Shown here: positions 33,552-41,212 of the stretch, one piece after another
Position numbering within the stretch: the stretch's first letter is position 1
Layout of the letters: every line of letters begins with the position of its first letter
Source: an uncultured Clostridium sp.
GTDB taxonomy: Bacteria; Bacillota; Clostridia; Lachnospirales; Lachnospiraceae
Reading direction: 5' to 3'
DNA length: 64,000 nt
Assembly: GCA_900549235.1 (NCBI GenBank)
Contig: URNT01000003.1
Span: 62,001-126,000 of the forward strand
The notes under the pieces: model-generated
What the model saw: the letters and a program-made list of their open reading frames with translations, nothing else
Told to the model about the DNA's origin: nothing
Database searches by the model: none
Made by a program: the position numbers and the translations under genes

Positions 33552-34064
33552 TTATAATCGTATGTTCATTCCGGATACATCCATACCCATGGCGCCGCCG
33601 GCGGCTAAGATGTCCTGGAAATCCCCGGACAGCTCAACCGAATCAGGGGTCGCGATAAAAATGTAGTTGGAAATCTTCTGCAGATTACCATTCATAGAGT
33701 AGGTAGCTCCGGAGGTAAAATCAATGATCCTCTGGGCCGTCTCCGTATGTATTCCTTCCATATTAAGGACAACCGCCTTGCCGGCTAGAAGATAATCGCA
33801 TATATCTCTGGAATCGTCCATCGAGGCAGGCTTGATCATGGTCACTTCCATACTTCTTCTCATCGGGACTACCTTGGGGTTGGAACGTCCTAAGAAACGC
33901 GGCTTCTCCGGTTCCTCATCTTCTTCGTACTCTGTATGATTTTTCTTATTGAACAGACTCTTACGGGGGGCTTCTTCCTCAAAGTCATCGTCCAGGTAGT
34001 AATCCTCATCTTCCTCTTCAGGATTTAATCTCATGGCATCCATTACCTTACCTAACAGACTCAT
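33552..34064 (-). CDS. sepF: Cell division protein SepF
   Basis: 170 aa. SepF binds FtsZ and membrane and helps septum assembly. The start MSLLGKVMDAMRLN forms the membrane-targeting helix. An acidic linker follows, then the SepF core (RRSMEVTMIKPASMDDSRDICDYL...VVLNMEG...RIIDFTSGATYSMNG). I chose the ATG at 34064; the longer frame runs into the yggS end. Confidence 0.95.
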   Translation of the reverse strand: MSLLGKVMDAMRLNPEEEDEDYYLDDDFEEEAPRKSLFNKKNHTEYEEDEEPEKPRFLGRSNPKVVPMRRSMEVTMIKPASMDDSRDICDYLLAGKAVVLNMEGIHTETAQRIIDFTSGATYSMNGNLQKISNYIFIATPDSVELSGDFQDILAAGGAMGMDVSGMNIRL

Positions 34065-34095
34065 CTTACACTCTCCAATCTCTATATAAACGCCG

Positions 34096-34788
34096 TTAAC
34101 GGGCGCTCTGTCGTGCACCGAATATGCCAGTGCCGACTCTTACCATGGTTGCACCCTCTTCGATGGCGACCTGATAGTCTCCAGTCATCCCCATAGAAAG
34201 CACACTCATAGTAACATTATCAATGTTTTTCTTACCTATGTCAACAGCAAATTCATATAATTTTTTAAAAATTCCGCGATTTTCTTCCGGATTCTCTACA
34301 AATGGCGCAATTGTCATCAGCCCCTGGATGCGTACATGGGGAAAATCCTTGATAGTCATAATGGCAGCTTCTGTCTCCTCCAGGAAAAAGCCGTATTTGC
34401 TCTCCTCTCTGGCGGCGTTCACCTCTAAAAGGATGTCGGTTACAAGTCCCTTCTTGGCGCTTTCTGCCTCGATCTGCTCAGCCAGGCGGATGGAGTCCAC
34501 CGAATGGATCAGAACTGCCTTTCCCAGCACCTGGCTTACCTTATTGCGCTGGAGATGGCCGATCATATGCCAGCGCACATCCTCAGGAAGCTGGGGAAAT
34601 TTGGCCGTGATCTCCTGAACCTTATTTTCTCCAAAATCCCTTGCCCCTGCGTCATAGGCCTCAAGGAGCATAGGCGCCGGCTTTGTCTTGCTTACTGCGA
34701 TCAGCGTCACTTTCTTTGGATCCCGCCCTGCTCTCAAGCAGGCTTCCTCTATCTTCTTTTGTACGTTTTCTAATTGTTCTCTGATCAT
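34096..34788 (-). CDS. YggS/YlmE-family PLP homeostasis protein
   Basis: 230 aa, an alanine-racemase-like barrel with PLP-binding Lys in TLIAVSKTKP and conserved HMIGHLQRNKV, SMGMTGDY and VRVGTGIFG. It buffers pyridoxal phosphate. It lies directly upstream of sepF, the standard Firmicutes order. Confidence 0.95.
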   Translation of the reverse strand: MIREQLENVQKKIEEACLRAGRDPKKVTLIAVSKTKPAPMLLEAYDAGARDFGENKVQEITAKFPQLPEDVRWHMIGHLQRNKVSQVLGKAVLIHSVDSIRLAEQIEAESAKKGLVTDILLEVNAAREESKYGFFLEETEAAIMTIKDFPHVRIQGLMTIAPFVENPEENRGIFKKLYEFAVDIGKKNIDNVTMSVLSMGMTGDYQVAIEEGATMVRVGTGIFGARQSAR

Positions 34789-34800
34789 AAATACCTCCTA

Positions 34801-36198
34801 TTAATACAGCAGCTGCCCCTCTTCCACCAGGGAGGCGTCCAGAACGATATGGTCATAAACAGAAAGACCATAGCTTGTACCCTTGCCGATGGTGTAATAC
34901 TCGCTGTTTGAATCCAGTATATCGATCTGCTTGAAAATGGCATAGCCCTTGTTGATATTATAAACGCCCTTTAAAGAGGCAGTGCGTCCGATCTGATAGC
35001 GCTCTGAGGAATCGGGACGGATGATATAATCGCCGGACTTCAGGCTGCCTTCTTCCTCGGTATCGATATAGTAAAATTCCTCATCATTGTAGTAAAGGGT
35101 AACAGGTACAAAGACAGCGGATGTGCCGTTTTCATCATAGACCTCCTTTAAAAAGCCCTGGTCAGAGGAGTTTCCGCCCTGAGCCAGGTAATCCAGAGGC
35201 ACCAGATAAAAATCCTTTTCTGTCACCGCGCTTATAGGAATCTTAAGGCCCTCAGCCTGGCTTAAAAGGATCTCAAAATCAATATAGCGGTCTGCCATAA
35301 ACTGCTCCAGGTACTTTGAGAAATCCAGCTTTCCATAGATACCGCCGTCCGCGCCGGTTATAGTGGAATAGGCAGCCTCTGTGGTCATGGAATAGTCCTT
35401 AAAATACACCTGGAGAGAGGTCTTGTCCTTATACAGCTCCTGATCCTCCTCGCTTAAAGGAAAGAGAATGGACCAGCTTTCCGATGTAACAATCTTATAA
35501 GCAGGGGAACCGCTATCGATCAGATCCCCGGACCGGTGGAACTGCCTGGTATAGGCAGAACGGTCAAAGGCTTCCGCCGAAATGTCCTCGGCGGCCATGG
35601 AATCATATGGGTCAAACCAGTAGGAAACCACACCGGAAAGATCAGAGCGTACCTGCTCAAACACCACTCCCGATTCCTGAGCCAGCTGGTCCAGCTGATC
35701 CAGGGTACTGAAGCTGGAATACTCGATCACAGAGGCTTCCAGAGAATAGCGGGCATCGTAGATCATATTAAAATTTGTGTCGCTTATATTCTGTACCAGG
35801 GAGGAAAGCTGCTTCTTAAGCTCTGACAGACTTTCATCTGAAAGGCTTTCCCCGTTCTGAGCGCTGTCCTTTAAAAGAGCTTCCAGGTTTCCGGTCTCGT
35901 CCAGGGTATAGATCCTGGTGCCAACCGAAGCCCTCTTTCCCTCCCGCAGGTAGTAATTGATATAGCCGGAACGATCCGCATTTTTGACCTGTTCATCCCT
36001 CAGGATCATACCGGTGTAAAGCTTATTATTAACGATACCCCCTTCAGGCACCTCATAAAACTGTATTTTTTCCCGGTTCAGATAGGTAAATACACTGAAC
36101 ATAAGGTAGATGAAGATAATGAAAAAGATGATGGAGCCTACGTTTATGTTCAGGGGGCGCCGGTAACGGATTATTTTCTTGTTCTTCTTTTTTGCCAT
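34801..36198 (-). CDS. HlyD-like membrane protein in the sepF cluster
   Basis: 465 aa. A basic cytoplasmic N-terminus (MAKKKNKKIIRYRRP), one transmembrane helix (VGSIIFFIIFIYLMFSVFTYL), then an HlyD-like periplasmic-adaptor layout of beta-barrel and coiled-coil elements. Lachnospiraceae often encode such a protein next to yggS-sepF. In a Gram-positive cell it cannot be a true tripartite efflux adaptor, so a role at the division site or wall is possible but unproven. Confidence 0.8.
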   Translation of the reverse strand: MAKKKNKKIIRYRRPLNINVGSIIFFIIFIYLMFSVFTYLNREKIQFYEVPEGGIVNNKLYTGMILRDEQVKNADRSGYINYYLREGKRASVGTRIYTLDETGNLEALLKDSAQNGESLSDESLSELKKQLSSLVQNISDTNFNMIYDARYSLEASVIEYSSFSTLDQLDQLAQESGVVFEQVRSDLSGVVSYWFDPYDSMAAEDISAEAFDRSAYTRQFHRSGDLIDSGSPAYKIVTSESWSILFPLSEEDQELYKDKTSLQVYFKDYSMTTEAAYSTITGADGGIYGKLDFSKYLEQFMADRYIDFEILLSQAEGLKIPISAVTEKDFYLVPLDYLAQGGNSSDQGFLKEVYDENGTSAVFVPVTLYYNDEEFYYIDTEEEGSLKSGDYIIRPDSSERYQIGRTASLKGVYNINKGYAIFKQIDILDSNSEYYTIGKGTSYGLSVYDHIVLDASLVEEGQLLY

Positions 36199-36242
36199 CG
36201 AACAAGGTCTCTCCTTTATATTAGATTCGGAGTGGGCGCAAA

Positions 36243-36298
36243 CAACAAAGGCCGCCGGCCGTACCAGGCATACTATGTCCTAAGTACGGCAGGCAGCC
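36243..36298 (-). terminator. Terminator after the P-loop gene
   Basis: On the minus strand, GGCTGCCTGCCGTAC pairs with GTACGGCCGGCGGCC (one G-U pair and one mismatch in 15), followed by TTTGTTGTTT. It separates the 36,340 gene from the HlyD-like operon. Confidence 0.8.
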
Positions 36299-36339
36299 CT
36301 CTCACTCCTGTCAGTTATTTTATCACAGAAAATGTATCA

Positions 36340-36759
36340 TTACAATGAAATAATCACATCACTCTTCGCACACTCCGGCAGTTCATCGGCATCCAGGGAG
36401 ATGCTCAATACAAACGTAACATGATACTTTTCACCAATTTTTTTCAATGTCATATATGTATCGGAAATATCAGCGCCCTCTAAGCAGGAAAGCTTCAAAA
36501 AGCTGTCAAGATACATGGTCTCCAGGTCGTGATCCTGAGAAATGATACCGCAGATAAAACCTAAAAACCCCTCACTGCTGATAAGCGGAAATTCGTTTAC
36601 GTTGATCAGGCGGATCCTGTTATTCAGCTCATACATATGCTGTGCACTCTTATCCAGATATACAACGGTGCCGTTGGCCCCCTTGATGGCTGCGTTTGCC
36701 ATATCTAAGAGATGCTTGGTCTTACCTTTACCTTTTTTTCCTGCAATAATCTGAACCAT
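36340..36759 (-). CDS. Small P-loop protein, function unknown
   Basis: 139 aa. A phosphate-binding loop, IIAGKKGKGKTKHLL (residues 4-18), and a possible Walker B region ending LSISLDADEL suggest nucleotide binding. No membrane helix and no further domain. I do not recognise a characterised family. It sits alone between dac and the sepF cluster, with its own terminator. Confidence 0.8.
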   Translation of the reverse strand: MVQIIAGKKGKGKTKHLLDMANAAIKGANGTVVYLDKSAQHMYELNNRIRLINVNEFPLISSEGFLGFICGIISQDHDLETMYLDSFLKLSCLEGADISDTYMTLKKIGEKYHVTFVLSISLDADELPECAKSDVIISL

Positions 36760-36848
36760 ACCTATCTCCTCCTTGAGTTATATATGTTGTATAGAAAAGT
36801 ATTTGAGATTATTCTAATTATAGTACAAATTCATAGAAAGCGCAATCA

Positions 36849-37820
36849 CTATTTGACGATTTTAGAAATTATATTCGTCATATTGTCATATAGATCAGGA
36901 CGGCTGTCTGCCTTTAAGACGACGGATATATATTCCTTGTCAGAATCATCTCTCTCAGCCATAATAAGGCAGTATCCGGCAGCCTGGGTGGTGCCTGTCT
37001 TGCCTCCGAATACAGTAAGCCCCTCTGGCGTCTCCCGCTCTCCTGTCATAAACCAGTTTCCGCCCTTCCAGGTTTTGGAAACGGCGTCACCCGTTTTGCT
37101 CCGATAGTTAGCTGTATAGGTAGTGGTGCCGATGACGGTGCGGAAGACAGGATACCCCAGTGCTTCATTAAAAATAAGGTACAGATCATATGCCGTGGTA
37201 TAGTGATCCGGGTCGTTGAGCCCGTGGGCATTGACAAAGTGGGTCTGTGTTGCTCCAAGCCTGGCGGCTTCCTCGTTCATCATATCGGCAAAGGCCTCCA
37301 TGCTCCCAGCCATATGGATGGCGATGGCTGCTCCCGCGTCATTGCCTGAGGGCAGCATCAAGCCGTAAAGAAGCTGCTCTAAGGTCAGCGTGTCTCCGGG
37401 CTGGATCCCGCAGAGGGTTGCTCCCGCTTCGGAGATAACGGCATCTTCCGTTACAGTGACCTGGGAATTGAGATCGCCGTACTTGATTGCCACCAGAGCG
37501 GTCATAACCTTGGTGATGCTGGCCGGGTAAAGTTTTTCAAAGGCGTCTTTGCTGTAGATTACCTCCCGGTCGCTGATGTCAAACACAGCGGCGGCCTCAG
37601 ATGTGGTATCCTCCGGGTTAAACGCAGCTTCATCCTGGATCACGCACAGGTCAGAGGCAAAGCCGTCCGCGTATTGGTAAGTACCAGAAAGGGACTGCTC
37701 CAGCGCAGGCATCCTGGCTTCTAAGGAATAGCTGTCCTTTAAGCCGGATCCGCATCCGGTAAGGGAAAGCAGTCCCACAGACGCAAGGGTCCACGTAAGG
37801 AAGCCCCGCCGCAGACACAT
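36849..37820 (-). CDS. D-alanyl-D-alanine carboxypeptidase, lipoprotein form
   Basis: 323 aa. Active-site motifs of low-molecular-weight PBPs: SITKVM (SxxK), SGNDAG (SxN) and KTGTTQAAG (KTG). The N-terminus has a lipobox, LTGC, so it is probably a lipid-anchored enzyme. I chose the ATG at 37820, whose TGATG overlap with the mgsA stop couples translation; a start at 37841 is possible. It trims pentapeptides, fitting the shape-gene cluster upstream. Confidence 0.92.
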   Translation of the reverse strand: MCLRRGFLTWTLASVGLLSLTGCGSGLKDSYSLEARMPALEQSLSGTYQYADGFASDLCVIQDEAAFNPEDTTSEAAAVFDISDREVIYSKDAFEKLYPASITKVMTALVAIKYGDLNSQVTVTEDAVISEAGATLCGIQPGDTLTLEQLLYGLMLPSGNDAGAAIAIHMAGSMEAFADMMNEEAARLGATQTHFVNAHGLNDPDHYTTAYDLYLIFNEALGYPVFRTVIGTTTYTANYRSKTGDAVSKTWKGGNWFMTGERETPEGLTVFGGKTGTTQAAGYCLIMAERDDSDKEYISVVLKADSRPDLYDNMTNIISKIVK

Positions 37821-38215
37821 CAGCGCAGTGCCTCCCGCCACTCCATATCGCCCCGGTCAAGAGCCTTGATCAACAGCTCCGCGGAAGCCAGGTTGGTAGC
37901 CAGGGGGATGTTGTAAATATCGCAGAGACGGACAACATCGTTTACGTCCGGCTCATGTGACTTGGGCGACTGGGGATCTCTAAGAAAGATAACAAGATCC
38001 ATCTGGTTATGCTCGATCTGAGCGGCCATATGCTGCATGCCTCCCAAATGCCCGGCCAGATACTTATGGATATTCAGATTTGCTACTTCTTCGATCAGTC
38101 TCCCGGTAGTACCAGTGGCGTACAGTATATTTTTACTTAAGATCCCTCTGTACGCAATACAGAAATTCTGCATCAGTTTTTTTCTTGCATCATGTGCAAT
38201 CAGACCAATTGTCAT
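37820..38215 (-). CDS. mgsA: Methylglyoxal synthase
   Basis: 131 aa. MTIGLIAHDARKK, then TGTTGRLI (phosphate binding), with catalytic Asp in LRDP and GGMQH. It converts dihydroxyacetone phosphate to methylglyoxal. AGGAGGG precedes the ATG at 38215; the longer frame upstream is not supported. It lies between rodA and dac as in many Lachnospiraceae. Confidence 0.95.
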   Translation of the reverse strand: MTIGLIAHDARKKLMQNFCIAYRGILSKNILYATGTTGRLIEEVANLNIHKYLAGHLGGMQHMAAQIEHNQMDLVIFLRDPQSPKSHEPDVNDVVRLCDIYNIPLATNLASAELLIKALDRGDMEWREALR

Positions 38216-38235
38216 ATTGAGTGACCCTCCTTGGA

Positions 38236-39357
38236 TTAATAGTGTCTTGGTTTGCTTTGCAGCCCTACATTCAGCACAAGGCCCATACCGATAAAGATAC
38301 TGATCAGTGAGCTGCTTCCGAAGCTGATAAACGGAAGCGGAAGGCCTGTGTTTGGGAAAATGCCTGTGGCTACGGAAATATTTGCAAATGCCTGAAAGGC
38401 GATCAGGGTAGCCATACCCACACAGATCAGCCGGCCTGCCAGGTCCTTGGCCCTGGCTGCCATCATAAGGCATTCGTATACGATCAGCAGAAACAGGGTG
38501 ATGACGATCATACAGCCGATAAAGCCCAGCTCCTCGCCGATCACGGCAAAAATAAAATCCGTCTGCTCTTCTGAAAGGAAGTTGCCATTTTTTACAGAAG
38601 CAATGGTTGTATTGTAGAGTCCCTTGCCCTTAAGCTGTCCGGAACCAATAGCCAGGATAGAGTTGTTCTGCTGATAGCGGGCTTCTCCGTATTTTTCCGG
38701 ATAGAACCAGGCCAGAATACGGCCGGCCTGGTATTCTTTGATAAAAGGGATCATACCATTGAGCAGGAGATAAACAAAGACCGCCATCATGGGGATGGCA
38801 ACGGCCAGTGTCCCTCCGATCCACTTATAGCTGATACCGCTGGCAAAGACAATACCGAGAACGATTACCAGGATCACGAGGCAGGTAGACAGATTTGGCT
38901 GCTCAAAGATCAGCAGGGCCGGACAGGCAAACAGCGCCGCCGCGATCACAACGGTGCTGACCTTATTGATCTTTTCCTGGTATTTCATAAAATACCAGGA
39001 AAAGGTGATGATCAGTCCGATCTTAACAAATTCAGAGGGCTGAAGCTGCCCGATGCCGGGAACCTCGATCCAGCGGCGCGCGTTGTTTACCACATTCCCC
39101 CAGAGAAGTACGGCAAGAAGGCTGAACAGACAGCCGCCGTAGATCAGTGTGCTGAAATTCAGGATCTTGTGGTAGTCCACCAGGGACAGGATGATGGCAA
39201 TGGCCATCCCCACCAGAACCCCCAGGGTCTGCCGCCCTACCGCATCCGCGTTCATATTGGTGGCGCTGCGGATCACCAGCACACCGATAATGTTAAGTAT
39301 CATAATGTAAAATAACAGCCGAAAATTAAAATGTCTGAAATCGTAATCAAAAAACAT
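38236..39357 (-). CDS. rodA: RodA, SEDS peptidoglycan polymerase
   Basis: 373 aa, about ten membrane helices. SEDS motifs include RRWIEVPGIGQLQPSEFVKIGLI, EEQTDFIFAVIGEELGF and GLPLPFISFGSSSLIS. It polymerises glycan strands together with PBP2, encoded in the same operon. MinE lies directly upstream, one base away. Confidence 0.94.
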   Translation of the reverse strand: MFFDYDFRHFNFRLLFYIMILNIIGVLVIRSATNMNADAVGRQTLGVLVGMAIAIILSLVDYHKILNFSTLIYGGCLFSLLAVLLWGNVVNNARRWIEVPGIGQLQPSEFVKIGLIITFSWYFMKYQEKINKVSTVVIAAALFACPALLIFEQPNLSTCLVILVIVLGIVFASGISYKWIGGTLAVAIPMMAVFVYLLLNGMIPFIKEYQAGRILAWFYPEKYGEARYQQNNSILAIGSGQLKGKGLYNTTIASVKNGNFLSEEQTDFIFAVIGEELGFIGCMIVITLFLLIVYECLMMAARAKDLAGRLICVGMATLIAFQAFANISVATGIFPNTGLPLPFISFGSSSLISIFIGMGLVLNVGLQSKPRHY

Positions 39358-39358
39358 G

Positions 39359-39640
39359 CTAATAAAGCCCCTTGTTCGATATGGAACGAATCGGTATATT
39401 GGCCTGGAGCACAGTAAGGCAGCTGTCTTTTGCGGAAGCGTTCCCCTCTGTGTCCATCCGTAACTGGACCTTGTCCTTTTCTATCTCCATGTATTTTGAA
39501 ATGGCATGGATCATGTCATCTTTTATCATCAGTATCATCTCCGGGGAACAGCCTGCTTTATCTGAAAGAAGGAGCAGCTTAAGGCGCATCCTGGCTGTCT
39601 CTCCGGAACGCCGGGGGGAAATCTTAGAAGCCCAACTCAC
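39359..39640 (-). CDS. minE: Cell division topological factor MinE
   Basis: 93 aa. An N-terminal MinD-interacting and membrane-binding segment is followed by the C-terminal dimer domain (KDDMIHAISKYMEIEKDKVQLRMD). It drives MinD oscillation. The presence of MinE rather than only DivIVA implies an oscillating Min system in this Gram-positive. Confidence 0.92.
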   Translation of the reverse strand: MSWASKISPRRSGETARMRLKLLLLSDKAGCSPEMILMIKDDMIHAISKYMEIEKDKVQLRMDTEGNASAKDSCLTVLQANIPIRSISNKGLY

Positions 39641-39656
39641 CTTGACACCATCCCTT

Positions 39657-40448
39657 CTATGCCCGCTTCAGTACCCGGCATAGTCTGGCAAAAAAGGTAT
39701 CAGCCTCACTGGGATCTGTCATGGGAACGTTTTCTCCCATCAGCCTGCGGCAAAGATCCAGATAGGCCCGCCCGGCTGCGGAACCCATCCCTACCAGAGG
39801 CTCTCCCTGGTTGGTGGAGACTACGATGTTTTCATCATCCGGTATGGCGCCGATGATGTTCACTGCCAGAATATCCGATACATCTGTCAGGGACATCATA
39901 TCTCCCCGCCTTACCATATCGCTGCGGATGCGGTTCACCACCAGGTCCATCTCGTCGATCCCCGCGTGCTCTAAAAGCCCGATGATACGGTCCGCGTCAC
40001 GGATGGCAGAGACCTCCGGGGTAGTGACCACCAGCGCCCGGTCCGCGCCAGCAATGGCGTTGTAAAAGCCCTGTTCAATACCGGCAGGACAGTCAAGGAG
40101 TATGTAATCAAACTCCTCTTTCAGATCCTCCACCAGCTTGATCATCTGTTCAGGGTTAACAGCTGTCTTGTCCCGTGTCTGCGCAGATGGCAGAAGGTAA
40201 AGATTGGGATATCTTTTGTCTCTTATCAGGGCCTGCTTCATACGGCAGCTTCCCTCTACGACGTCTACAAGGTTGTAGACAATGCGGTTCTCCAGTCCCA
40301 TGACAACATCCAGGTTGCGCAGGCCGATGTCTGTGTCCAGAAGTACGACGCGCTTGCCCAGGATTGCCAGGCCGGTACCTACATTCGCAGAGGTAGTTGT
40401 CTTGCCTACCCCGCCTTTTCCAGAAGTAATCACAATGACTTCACTCAT
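39657..40448 (-). CDS. minD: Septum site-determining ATPase MinD
   Basis: 263 aa. Deviant Walker A GKGGVGKTT (residues 10-18), LDTDIGLRNLD and LLDCPAGIEQGF. The C-terminal amphipathic helix (FFARLCRVLKRA) binds membrane. It recruits MinC and is displaced by MinE. Confidence 0.97.
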   Translation of the reverse strand: MSEVIVITSGKGGVGKTTTSANVGTGLAILGKRVVLLDTDIGLRNLDVVMGLENRIVYNLVDVVEGSCRMKQALIRDKRYPNLYLLPSAQTRDKTAVNPEQMIKLVEDLKEEFDYILLDCPAGIEQGFYNAIAGADRALVVTTPEVSAIRDADRIIGLLEHAGIDEMDLVVNRIRSDMVRRGDMMSLTDVSDILAVNIIGAIPDDENIVVSTNQGEPLVGMGSAAGRAYLDLCRRLMGENVPMTDPSEADTFFARLCRVLKRA

Positions 40449-40523
40449 AGGAGCCTCCTGAAAAATTATTTTACCCTCCTATTGTACATTAAATTTCACA
40501 AATTTACCAGTATTTTTTTGCCA

Positions 40524-41192
40524 TTAAATAAAATTTAACATATTGTTTAGGAATGTTTTCTTTATGGGATGGATCTGTATGGACCCGTCTTCCACTGCGG
40601 CGATCATGGGCCCCCGCCCAAGACGTCGCCCTTTTTCATTGAAACGGCTGGTAAAACCGGCAATGCGGATCTGAAAGGGGGCCATTTCAAAGGCCAGCAC
40701 CACTGCGTTTTTGTTGTCTCCCACTCCGGCGGTGGCGGAACCCCGAAGCTGGCCGAGGATAATGATATTGCCCTTGGCTATGACCCTGGCTCCATGTTCT
40801 ACATCGCCGATTATGACGATGCTGGCTTCTGATTCAAGGGTATCCCCCCGCTTTAAGGTTCCCCGGTAGAACTGCCCGGTCTGGGAGCTCAGCTCCATCA
40901 ACTTTTCATTCAGTGCTTTTTCACAGCGTTCGATCCGCTCGGCATCTGTATCCAGAAGACAGAGGATCTCAATCTGTGAATTTCTCGTAATCGTATTGAC
41001 AATCTCAAATTCCTCTCCGGCAGTGAGGCTTCGCCCCTCCAGGGTCAGAGCCATCTGAGCGGCCCCCCAGAACCTGGCGCTTTCGCGGAATTTTTTCCCA
41101 ATGGCGGCAAGGAGCTCTTCAAAGGGGAGTTCCGGATCCAGGATCACGGTCATTCCCGCCTTGCTGCTTTTTATCACTACCGCATTGTACAT
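40524..41192 (-). CDS. minC: Septum inhibitor MinC
   Basis: 222 aa. The N-terminal domain blocks FtsZ. The C-terminal beta-helix (RGTLKRGDTLESEASIVIIGDVEHGARVIAKGNIIILGQLRGSATAG) binds MinD. It lies downstream of pbp2 and upstream of minD. Confidence 0.94.
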   Translation of the reverse strand: MYNAVVIKSSKAGMTVILDPELPFEELLAAIGKKFRESARFWGAAQMALTLEGRSLTAGEEFEIVNTITRNSQIEILCLLDTDAERIERCEKALNEKLMELSSQTGQFYRGTLKRGDTLESEASIVIIGDVEHGARVIAKGNIIILGQLRGSATAGVGDNKNAVVLAFEMAPFQIRIAGFTSRFNEKGRRLGRGPMIAAVEDGSIQIHPIKKTFLNNMLNFI

Positions 41193-41212
41193 ACAATCAC
41201 CTCGTTTACTGG